23,506 nucleotides of DNA, taken from contig CAZKNJ010000027.1 in the NCBI GenBank assembly GCA_964554185.1, positions 1 through 23,506 on the forward strand, given 5' to 3'. Made by a program: the position numbers and the translations under genes. Numbering within the stretch: the first letter of the stretch is position 1; every line of letters starts with the position of its first letter. The notes below the pieces were generated by a model. That model saw only the letters and a list, made by a program, of their open reading frames with translations, did no database searches and was not told where the DNA came from. Below are positions 1 through 5,893 of the stretch, in pieces. This DNA comes from CAZKNJ01 sp964554185. GTDB lineage: Bacteria > 4484-113.

Positions 1-9
1 GGGGAATGC

Positions 10-15
10 TAAAAT
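10..15 (+). promoter_or_regulatory. -10 box of tyrS (leaderless)
   Basis: TAAAAT lies 6 bases before the tyrS ATG at 22, so transcription should begin at or next to the start codon. No Shine-Dalgarno sequence is present. The -35 would fall outside the window. Confidence 0.6.
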
Positions 16-21
16 ACCCGC

Positions 22-1218
22 ATGCCCATCCCGATCGACCAGCAGCTGGAGCGCATCCTCAACGGCGTGGAGGAGTTCCTGCCGTCCGAGGACGACCTGC
101 GCGCGCGGCTTGAGCGCAAGCCCACTCTGCGCGTGAAGCTCGGCCTGGACCCCACGCACACCGACCTGACCATCGGCCATGCGGTGGTGCTGCAGAAGCT
201 GCGCGACTTCCAGGACCTGGGCCACACCGCCGTGCTCATCATCGGCGACTTTACCGCGCTGGTGGGCGACCCCAGCGGCCGCAGCAAGGCGCGCCCGCAG
301 CTCACCGAGGACGACATCGCGGCTTTCGCCCAAACCTTCGCCGAGCAGGCCGGGCGCATCCTGGACATCAGCCAGGCTGAAATCCGCTACAACTCCGAGT
401 GGCTGGCGCGGCTCAGTATGCGCGAGATAATCGCGCTAACGCAGAAGGTCACCGTCGCCCGCATGCTGGAGCGCCAGGACTTCAACGCCCGCTACAAGGG
501 CGAGATCCCCATCCACCTGCACGAGTTCCTCTATGCGCTGCTGCAGGGCTACGACTCGGTGGCGGTGGACGCCGACATTGAGCTGGGCGGCACCGAGCAG
601 AAGTTCAACCTGCTGATGGGTCGCCAGGTCATGCCGGACTACGGGCTGGAGCCGCAGATGGTGCTCACCATGCCGCTGCTCGTTGGCACCGACGGCGTGG
701 ACAAGATGAGCAAGAGCCTGGGCAACTACATCGCGCTCACCGAAAACCCCACTGACATGTTCGGCAAGGTGATGAGCATCCCCGATAACGTCATCGGCAA
801 CTACTTCCAGCTCGCCGTCGGTCGCGCCCAGCGCGAGATTGAGGAGATGGAGCGCGCCATGGCCGCGGGCGAAAATCCGATGAACTTCAAACTCGACCTC
901 GCGGAGGCCATCACCGCCCGCTTCCACTCGCCCGAACTGGCGAAGGACGAACGCGCCAAGTTCATCGCCGCCTTCAGCAACCGCGATAAAGAAGCGATTG
1001 CGGAGGAGTTGGCGCTGACACCGGAGATGGCGACGCTGCTGGACATCGTGGTGGCGACTGGCGCGGTGTCCAGCCGCAACGAAGCCCGCCGGCTGATTAC
1101 CCAGGGCGCGGTGAAACTCAACGGCGAGAAGCTGACTGATCCCGAAGCGAAGGCTGAAATGAGTACAGGCGACCTGCTGGAAGTTGGCAAGAAACGCGCG
1201 TTCCGGATCAGCGACTAA
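22..1218 (+). CDS. tyrS: tyrosyl-tRNA synthetase
   Basis: This class I aminoacyl-tRNA synthetase charges tRNA-Tyr with tyrosine in the cytoplasm. The 398-residue protein has the HIGH-type signature (TIGHA, residues 50-54, after DPTHTDL), the KMSKS loop (KMSKSLGN, about residues 229-236) and a C-terminal S4 RNA-binding domain (about 335-395, with AVKLNGEKL). Length and signature match the TyrS form with the compact KMSKS loop (TyrZ-like type). The ATG at 22 is chosen because the protein begins just before the first conserved helix and a -10 box sits 6 bases upstream. It stands alone; the next genes run on the opposite strand. No T-box leader can exist if the mRNA is leaderless. Identification is secure. 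Confidence 0.97.
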   Translation: MPIPIDQQLERILNGVEEFLPSEDDLRARLERKPTLRVKLGLDPTHTDLTIGHAVVLQKLRDFQDLGHTAVLIIGDFTALVGDPSGRSKARPQLTEDDIAAFAQTFAEQAGRILDISQAEIRYNSEWLARLSMREIIALTQKVTVARMLERQDFNARYKGEIPIHLHEFLYALLQGYDSVAVDADIELGGTEQKFNLLMGRQVMPDYGLEPQMVLTMPLLVGTDGVDKMSKSLGNYIALTENPTDMFGKVMSIPDNVIGNYFQLAVGRAQREIEEMERAMAAGENPMNFKLDLAEAITARFHSPELAKDERAKFIAAFSNRDKEAIAEELALTPEMATLLDIVVATGAVSSRNEARRLITQGAVKLNGEKLTDPEAKAEMSTGDLLEVGKKRAFRISD

Positions 1219-1291
1219 CGGTACAGGACCGCGTGCGCCCGCACTTTGTCATGGTCTTGAGTCAGAGTAGCGTGCTTTCGGGAGGACTTCA

Positions 1292-1492
1292 CTAACCGGA
1301 GCGCGAGATGACTCTGAACACCTGCCTGACGACCTTTGGATGTAGGGTCTTTCCGGCGTGAAAAGGAACTACGATTCTCTGGTCTTTCTTCTGGTACATC
1401 CGGTGGCTGCCCTTAGTTCTTATCAGTTGGAAGCCGGCTTTCAGCAGCAGCCCCTCGGCTTCCTGTGCAGTGAGTCTCGGAAGCTTAGGCAC
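1292..1492 (-). CDS. hicA: HicA-family mRNA interferase toxin
   Basis: This 66-residue protein is a HicA (YcfA-like) toxin, a double-stranded-RNA-binding-fold ribonuclease that cleaves mRNA when its antitoxin is lost. The N-terminus (PKLPRLTAQEAEGLLLKAGF) carries the family helix. The GSHRMY segment holds the catalytic histidine, and VVPFHAGKTLHP is the usual second strand and turn. The start is GTG at 1490-1492, overlapping the last 8 bases of hicB, which implies coupled translation from one transcript. Length is normal for HicA. The catalytic His is intact, so the toxin is probably active. Confidence 0.93.
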   Translation of the reverse strand: MPKLPRLTAQEAEGLLLKAGFQLIRTKGSHRMYQKKDQRIVVPFHAGKTLHPKVVRQVFRVISRSG

Positions 1493-1709
1493 CCTGGACT
1501 TCCATGAGGGTTGTCAGCACTTCCTTGCTCAGCAGCCGGTGCCTTTCCTCCTCGTCCAGGGTCTCCAAATATAGCTCTACCGCCTCCCTGATATTCACGA
1601 GGATTTCCTCAAAGCTGTCGCCCTGGCTCTGGCAGCCGTCCAGATTGGGGCAGTAGGCGTAGAAACCGTCTTCGTCCTTTTCAATAACCACTGTCACCTT
1701 GTAAGACAT
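1485..1709 (-). CDS. hicB: HicB-family antitoxin (short form)
   Basis: This 74-residue protein is the antitoxin of the pair. It has the partial RNase H-like fold of HicB: the EKDEDGFYAYCPNLDGCQSQGDSFEEILVNIREAVELYLE segment is the family signature, with the aspartate-rich strand and the Gly-Asp-Ser/Thr turn. It lacks the C-terminal ribbon-helix-helix or HTH domain of longer HicB proteins (about 110-140 residues), so how it represses its own promoter is unclear. It is first in the operon, ahead of hicA, which is the reverse of the E. coli hicAB order. A GGAG lies upstream of the ATG at 1709. Confidence 0.93.
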   Translation of the reverse strand: MSYKVTVVIEKDEDGFYAYCPNLDGCQSQGDSFEEILVNIREAVELYLETLDEEERHRLLSKEVLTTLMEVQGA

Positions 1710-1748
1710 TCCATCTTCTCCGGGAAAGTAACCTATGAGGCAACCGGA

Positions 1749-1768
1749 GTGGGGACTTCAGTCCCCAC
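1749..1768. repeat. dispersed palindrome, TTC-centre family (copy 1)
   Basis: Two perfect 9-base arms (GTGGGGACT / AGTCCCCAC) flank the dinucleotide TC. It belongs with the palindromes at 7143, 22137 and 22340, which keep the CT-TC/TT-AG core but differ in the arms. It lies upstream of hicB. Confidence 0.8.
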
Positions 1769-1778
1769 GCAGTTCAAT

Positions 1779-1798
1779 CGCGCGAGTGAATTCGCGCG
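1779..1798. repeat. GC-rich inverted repeat
   Basis: Arms CGCGCGA (1779-1785) and TCGCGCG (1792-1798) flank GTGAAT. It lies 10 bases after the previous palindrome, and the two together fill the hicB-1835 intergenic gap. Confidence 0.7.
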
Positions 1799-1834
1799 TC
1801 CGGTAATCGCCGCCGATCGGTTCCACCCGCCCCC

Positions 1835-2722
1835 CTACACCGCGGTGAACACGAGCTTGTACTCAAAGGTCATCAGCTTCATGCCCGGCACGCTCTTGGC
1901 GGAGTAGCGCAGCTCGTCGGGCACCTTCGGCGTCAGCACGATGGCGCGCACCTGCTTCTTCTCCACATTCTCGTGCGCCCAGCCCATGTTGATGAGCAGG
2001 TCGCTGACGACGTCGTGCCCGGGCGGCTCGCCGAAGATCTTCACCACCACCATGTTCCCGCCGCCGTCCGCCAGCAGCAGGTCGTGCGGTGAGAGCGGGC
2101 GGGGGAACTTGCCCATTGCGCTCTGGTCGGGGTAGGGCTTCAGCCCTTCCTCCAGCATACCCAGGTTCTCCTTCAGCATGTTAGCGAGATCGGCGTCTTT
2201 AGGTGGCATGTCGTCATCTCCTTCCATTGGTTCTGGTTCAGCGGGCGGTTTGGCGCCCTTGGCGCGGGGGCCGGCTTCCGGTTCCGGCTCGTCGGCCACA
2301 CGCTTGGCTCTTGCGTTGATTTTCGGGGGAGCAGCGGCCACTTCCGCTGGCTCGCCCTCAGGCTCCGGCTTCGCGCCCGCCGCACCCGGTCCTTCAGTGA
2401 TTCGCACAATCAGCTCGCCGTCCGCATCCGCAATCTCCCAGACGCCGTGCTCCTCCGGGTTGTACGCCGCATACTGGCCGAAGTCCACCCGGAAGAGGCA
2501 ATCCAGGTCCGGGTCGTTGGCGATGCGGGGCGAGCGGTTCTCCGGAAAGCTCGTGCGCGTGGGCATGTTCACGCAACAGGCGGTTACCTGCGAGCGGATT
2601 CTGCTTTCGTCAATGCCCGGATTTTTCTTGCGCACATAGCGCACGATTTCCGATGGCGTGGTGGGAAGCTCCAGGTTGCTGATGGCCTCCCGCACCACTT
2701 TTGCCGGAGACACTTCCGCCAT
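1835..2722 (-). CDS. winged-helix plus NucS/DUF91-like protein, probably nuclease-dead
   Basis: The 295-residue protein has three parts. Residues 1-108 look like a winged-helix DNA-binding domain (SPAKVVREAISNLE, then TPSEIVRYVRKKNP, a recognition-helix-like DESRIRSQVTACCVN, and a wing ending in GQYAAYNPEEHGVWEI). Residues 110-175 are a linker rich in Pro, Ala and Glu. Residues 176-295 resemble the DUF91/NucS PD-(D/E)XK domain: LKENLGMLEEGL, then DLLLADGGGNMVVVKIFG, then VVSDLLINMGWA and VRAIVLTP. In active relatives the central strand reads roughly VVxExK; here it reads VVVKIF (225-230), so both the Glu and the Lys are replaced. This suggests a structural or DNA-binding role. The start at 2722 follows an AAGGGGGAC Shine-Dalgarno. 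The fold assignment is by eye. Confidence 0.65.
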   Translation of the reverse strand: MAEVSPAKVVREAISNLELPTTPSEIVRYVRKKNPGIDESRIRSQVTACCVNMPTRTSFPENRSPRIANDPDLDCLFRVDFGQYAAYNPEEHGVWEIADADGELIVRITEGPGAAGAKPEPEGEPAEVAAAPPKINARAKRVADEPEPEAGPRAKGAKPPAEPEPMEGDDDMPPKDADLANMLKENLGMLEEGLKPYPDQSAMGKFPRPLSPHDLLLADGGGNMVVVKIFGEPPGHDVVSDLLINMGWAHENVEKKQVRAIVLTPKVPDELRYSAKSVPGMKLMTFEYKLVFTAV

Positions 2723-2812
2723 ATATTCGTCCCCCTTCTGACGGCGCGCTCGCCGCCCGGTCCGCTGAACCCGCCAGCCTGCCGCGATGGGTGGCCGGGG
2801 GCTAGGTGCATT

Positions 2813-2818
2813 ATTCTA
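2813..2818 (-). promoter_or_regulatory. -10 box for the NucS-like gene
   Basis: On the - strand this reads TAGAAT, matching the other -10 boxes in the window. It would give a leader of about 85 bases before the ATG at 2722. It faces away from the lpd -10 at 2882. Confidence 0.45.
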
Positions 2819-2835
2819 CCGCAACTTGCGCCGGA

Positions 2836-2877
2836 TATTCCACTACCGGTGGAATAAGCGCCTCAGCCGGTGAGGCG
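2836..2877. promoter_or_regulatory. two perfect palindromes between divergent promoters (candidate operators)
   Basis: The first palindrome has 8-base arms TATTCCAC (2836-2843) and GTGGAATA (2849-2856) around TACCG. The second has 7-base arms CGCCTCA (2859-2865) and TGAGGCG (2871-2877) around GCCGG. They are 2 bases apart. The second ends 4 bases before the lpd -10 and so occupies the spacer and -35 zone, as a repressor or activator site would. They could instead act as RNA hairpins. Confidence 0.55.
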
Positions 2878-2881
2878 ATGG

Positions 2882-2887
2882 TAGAAT
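2882..2887 (+). promoter_or_regulatory. -10 box for lpd
   Basis: TAGAAT lies 33 bases before the lpd ATG. No -35-like hexamer is present 17 bases upstream, where a palindrome lies instead; this would fit an activator-dependent promoter. Confidence 0.5.
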
Positions 2888-2920
2888 ACGGGCACTTCAA
2901 TCTTGCTTCGGGAGTGCGCA

Positions 2921-4306
2921 ATGGAGGGGTACGACCTGATTGTAATCGGCGCCGGGCCTGGCGGATACGTGGCCGCCATCCGCGCCGCGCAGCTCGGCCT
3001 GAAGACTGCCATCGTGGAGCGCGAGCACTGGGGCGGCGTTTGCCTGAATGTCGGCTGCATCCCCAGCAAGTGCTTGCTGGAAGACTCGCACCTCTACCAC
3101 GAAGTAGCCCATTCCGGCGCGTCACGCGGCATTGTCGCGGAAAACCTCTCCTACGACTGGCCGGCGATGCAAGCGCGCAAGGACAAGGTCGTGAGCCAGC
3201 TTACTAAGGGCGTGGAGTTCTTGCTGAAGAAGAACCGGGTGGACATGTACTTCGGCGAAGCATGCTTCACCGATGCGAACGCGCTCGCGGTGCGCGGCGA
3301 GGAAGCTGAGATTCCGCTCGCCGCCAAGCACTTCATTATCGCCACCGGTTCGCGGTCGGCCGAGCTGCCGCACATCAAGGTTGACGGCCGGCGCATCCTC
3401 TCCTCCACCGAGGCGCTGTCGCTGCCGCAGCCGCCGGCAAGGCTGTGCGTGATCGGCGCGGGCGCCATCGGCCTGGAGCTAGGCAGCGTCTACGCCCGCT
3501 TGGGCACCAAAGTGACCGCCGTGGAGATGCTCCCGCAATGCCTGCCCGGCTCCGACCCGGAAATCGCAGCTACGCTCGCGCGCGAAATGAAGAAACAGGG
3601 GATTACGCTGCTCACCGATACTATGGTCGCCGCGCTGGAACATAAGTCCGAGGGGCTCTCACTTACGCTAGAAGGCAAGTCCGCGGGCTCGCTGGAGGCG
3701 GATGTGGTGTTGCTGTCGGTGGGGCGCCTGCCCAACGCCGGCGGTCTGGGGCTGAATGTCGTAGGAGTGGAACTGAGCAAACACGACTTCATCTGCGTAG
3801 ACGATGAGTTCCGCACTGCCGTTCCCCACATCTTCGCTATCGGCGACCTCATCGGCGGAAAGTTGCTGGCGCACAAGGCCAGCCGCGAAGGCGAGTTCGT
3901 AGCCGAGCTGATCGCTGGCCACGAGCCGGTGCGCCACTGGCATGTTCCCGCCGTGGTTTACACGTCGCCCGAAGCAGCCAGCGTCGGCCTTACCGCCGCT
4001 GAAGCGGAGGCGGATGGTTTCAAGCCGCAGGAAGGCAGCTTCATGTTCCGGCCCAACGGCCGCGCGCTGGCGATGAACAGCATCTCCGGGTTCGTGAAGG
4101 TGGTCGCGGACGCAGAAAGCGGCAAGCTGCTGGGCGTGCACATCATCGGCCCCGCCGCCGGCGAGCTCATCCACGACGCCGCCGTCGCCCTGCAGGCGGG
4201 AATGACGCTGAAGCAGTACCAGTCCGTTCTGCGGGCGCATCCCACGCTCTCCGAAGTGATAACCGAAGCCGCTCTCGCGGTGGACGGCAAGCCCATCCAC
4301 GCCTGA
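2921..4306 (+). CDS. lpdA: dihydrolipoyl dehydrogenase (E3)
   Basis: This FAD-dependent enzyme reoxidises dihydrolipoamide with NAD+ in 2-oxoacid dehydrogenase or glycine cleavage complexes. The 461-residue protein has the FAD-binding GAGPGG (10-15), the redox-active disulfide in GGVCLNVGCIPSK (Cys41, Cys46), a second Rossmann motif GAGAIGLELG for NAD, the FAD-contacting AIGDL segment and the C-terminal catalytic dyad in RAHPTLSE (His440, Glu445). The ATG at 2921 is preferred to the TTG at 2903 because GGAG sits 6 bases before it and the mature fold begins at EGYDLIVIG. No E1, E2 or glycine-cleavage gene lies nearby, so the complex it serves cannot be told from context. Confidence 0.95.
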   Translation: MEGYDLIVIGAGPGGYVAAIRAAQLGLKTAIVEREHWGGVCLNVGCIPSKCLLEDSHLYHEVAHSGASRGIVAENLSYDWPAMQARKDKVVSQLTKGVEFLLKKNRVDMYFGEACFTDANALAVRGEEAEIPLAAKHFIIATGSRSAELPHIKVDGRRILSSTEALSLPQPPARLCVIGAGAIGLELGSVYARLGTKVTAVEMLPQCLPGSDPEIAATLAREMKKQGITLLTDTMVAALEHKSEGLSLTLEGKSAGSLEADVVLLSVGRLPNAGGLGLNVVGVELSKHDFICVDDEFRTAVPHIFAIGDLIGGKLLAHKASREGEFVAELIAGHEPVRHWHVPAVVYTSPEAASVGLTAAEAEADGFKPQEGSFMFRPNGRALAMNSISGFVKVVADAESGKLLGVHIIGPAAGELIHDAAVALQAGMTLKQYQSVLRAHPTLSEVITEAALAVDGKPIHA

Positions 4307-4402
4307 ATACGCAGCTTCATCACGCTTTTGTTGATAACTTGCCCATCTGATTTAACGGCCAAAGGTATTGCCATAGACGGGCGTTTGCGGAATCCTTAAT
4401 AT

Positions 4403-4790
4403 GGTACCCCAGCCCTGCCGGGGTGGGATCTTTTACAGGATGGGTGGACGGGAGCATCCGGGAAACCGTTGATGCCGCGCCGGAGTTTCGGCTCCGATAG
4501 GTCACGGCGGATAACCGGAAGGGCGCTGCCTCAGCTTCCTCCTTCACCGGAGAACTGGTGGCGCTTGGCAGGCCGGCGCGCAGCAGCTGCGGTTCCTTCG
4601 GGGGCCGTAGCCGTGGCAGACAAGCCTGGCACGACCGTTTGCCTTCCAGGAGGAAGGAGTGGGAAGTTTCGCACTTGTCATTCTTTCATCACGGGACTCA
4701 CCCCGTGCTGGGCTGGCAAAAGGTATCTGTGGGGCCTCCGCCAGGAGGTCAAAGGGTAGATGTGCCGTCTTTGGGCGGCACATTTGCTTT
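4403..4790 (+). ncRNA. candidate structured RNA, class unknown
   Basis: This stretch between two converging genes has no credible reading frame but carries a string of short hairpins. Arms are at 4406-4410/4420-4424 (ACCCC/GGGGT), 4438-4442/4455-4459 (GGATG/CATCC), 4481-4485/4492-4496 (CGGAG/CTCCG), 4545-4548/4557-4560, 4642-4647/4652-4657 (CCTTCC/GGAAGG), 4690-4695/4702-4707 (CACGGG/CCCGTG) and 4733-4739/4744-4750 (GGCCTCC/GGAGGTC). An intrinsic terminator follows. The signature segments of RNase P RNA, tmRNA, SRP RNA and the common riboswitches were looked for and not found. A cluster of unrelated palindromes is the alternative; the 5' end is uncertain. Confidence 0.4.
4758..4790 (+). terminator. 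intrinsic terminator
   Basis: The stem AGATGTGCCG / CGGCACATTT (one G-T pair), extendable inward by two pairs to a TTTG loop, is followed by a T-rich tail (GCTTT). The tail fits + strand termination, either of lpd read-through or of the candidate RNA. It also sits just past the 3' end of the convergent gene at 4810. Confidence 0.7.
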
Positions 4791-4809
4791 AACGCCGCTT
4801 CCCTGCTGG

Positions 4810-5571
4810 CTAATCACCCATTTCCGCGGTGATAACCACGTCCGCCAGCGCCAGCGGAATCTCCTCAAACAGCTGGCTCACCACAGTTGTCCGTGCGGGC
4901 AATCCAGCGCTTGCCACCAGCTTCAACGGGTCATACGCCACCGCGGTTTTCACGCCCACTTCCTGCGCTATCGCCAGCAGCACGCGCGTGCCGGTTTTAT
5001 TCACAAACGCCTTTTCGCCGACGGCATCCGCGCCCACCAGCACCAGCTCCATCTGCGGCAGGAACTCGGCAAACGCCGCGTCAGCGTACACTGTGCAATG
5101 GACCCCAGCATCCGCCAATTCCCGCGCCAACTCCAATCCCTCACACCCCGGCAGTCCTTCGCCAACCCAGGCCACGACGTCCGCATCTTTCGCTGCAATC
5201 AGTGCATCGCGCACAATGCCCGAATGGCTGATAGTCATCACCCGCGGATACTCCCGCACGAGTTCCGCCGTACGCGCAACGACTTCTTCCACCGCTTTGC
5301 TCCACCTACGCGCAACCGTCCCCGCCGCCTCTCCCATAGCAGCGCCATTCCGGACTCTCTCCAGCACCAACGCCAGCGCATTATCCAGTGCAACGATTGC
5401 CGGATGCGCCCGTTGCACCGCTTCCCGGCAGACCTCAAGTTCATCCGCTGCTTGCCCTCCTTCCAGATTCATCTCCTGCAGGAAGCCGAATAGCCGCTGC
5501 GTGAGCACCGATGCGCCGTGCGTCCGGTCGGCCAGTATTGAAGGAAATGTTGGGTGTTTGGCCAGCTCCAT
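4810..5571 (-). CDS. eIF-2B alpha/beta/delta-fold protein
   Basis: The 253-residue protein belongs to the superfamily that includes eIF-2B regulatory subunits, 5-methylthioribose-1-phosphate isomerase (MtnA) and ribose-1,5-bisphosphate isomerase. Shared marks are a helical N-terminal half, TISHSGIVRDAL (about 113-124), the LVGADAV strand with its aspartate and the NKTGT loop. It is shorter than MtnA (about 340 residues). Where MtnA and ribose-1,5-bisphosphate isomerase have a catalytic Cys after His (THC), this protein has SHS, so ordinary isomerase chemistry is doubtful. A near-leaderless promoter lies 9 bases before the ATG. The substrate or partner is unknown. Confidence 0.75.
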   Translation of the reverse strand: MELAKHPTFPSILADRTHGASVLTQRLFGFLQEMNLEGGQAADELEVCREAVQRAHPAIVALDNALALVLERVRNGAAMGEAAGTVARRWSKAVEEVVARTAELVREYPRVMTISHSGIVRDALIAAKDADVVAWVGEGLPGCEGLELARELADAGVHCTVYADAAFAEFLPQMELVLVGADAVGEKAFVNKTGTRVLLAIAQEVGVKTAVAYDPLKLVASAGLPARTTVVSQLFEEIPLALADVVITAEMGD

Positions 5572-5580
5572 TCCGTGTCC

Positions 5581-5586
5581 AGTCTA
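5581..5586 (-). promoter_or_regulatory. extended -10 of the eIF-2B-fold gene
   Basis: On the - strand the sequence reads TGTGATAGACT, with TAGACT as the -10 hexamer and the TG extension upstream. It lies 9 bases before the ATG at 5571, giving a leader of at most a few bases. Confidence 0.45.
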
Positions 5587-5610
5587 TCACAGCGCCGCGC
5601 GGCAATGACC

Positions 5611-5639
5611 TTGGCGGATGCGCCATAATCGGGTATACT
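5611..5639 (+). promoter_or_regulatory. sigma-70-type promoter of the kamA-family gene
   Basis: TTGGCG (5611-5616) and TATACT (5634-5639) are separated by exactly 17 bases, the best full promoter in the window along with that of dnaE2. Transcription should begin near 5646, leaving a leader of about 250 bases. Confidence 0.7.
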
Positions 5640-5648
5640 ATAAGTAGG

Positions 5649-5716
5649 TTGCTGGACAACTTGTCGCGGCAAAAATCCCGCTTGCGCTGAGACCGAGTGA
5701 GCAACGGGTCCAGCGG
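5649..5716 (+). promoter_or_regulatory. possible structured 5' leader (three-way junction)
   Basis: A perfect 7-base stem, GCTGGAC (5651-5657) with GTCCAGC (5708-5714) and extendable by wobble pairs, encloses two smaller hairpins: GCGG/CCGC around an A-rich loop, and TTGC/GCAA. This is a compact three-way junction right at the expected transcript start. It matches no riboswitch class recognised here; a role in controlling the radical SAM gene is inference. The remaining leader (5717-5893) is GC-rich with no other assignable element. Confidence 0.35.
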
Positions 5717-5893
5717 CCTGAGATGAGTGGGGCGGCAGGTACGCCAGCCCGACTGCGCTTAGCTGCACCGCCGGTTCATGGACGGACGGCATACCGCCGC
5801 CCGCACGGGGACAACTTCGCATTGAGGCGTTCCAACAGGCGCCGGAGCAGGCGCGCGAAAGAACGCGCCGCGCGGCCAAAAGGAGTGAAGGCT

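Noticed and set aside
4469..4759. 96-codon frame across the candidate RNA
   Set aside because: Arg/Gly/Pro-rich translation with no motif, no Shine-Dalgarno, and it runs through several perfect hairpins.
4403..4790. RNase P RNA, tmRNA or SRP RNA
   Set aside because: GAGGAAAGTCC, ACAGAA, the tmRNA acceptor ends and GGAAGGAAGCAGCC were all looked for on both strands and not found.
4558..5493. 311-codon open frame on the + strand
   Set aside because: Antisense to the eIF-2B-fold gene and beginning within the hairpin-rich region; composition is unlike a protein.
5687..5692. CTGAGA in the kamA-family leader, reminiscent of a TPP riboswitch
   Set aside because: The other conserved TPP segments (the GGGGTGC and ACCTGATCTGG-type blocks) are absent.
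5723..5893. Upstream ATG start for the KamA-family gene
   Set aside because: The extra 57 residues are Arg/Ala-rich, unlike the family, and a good Shine-Dalgarno precedes the ATG at 5894.
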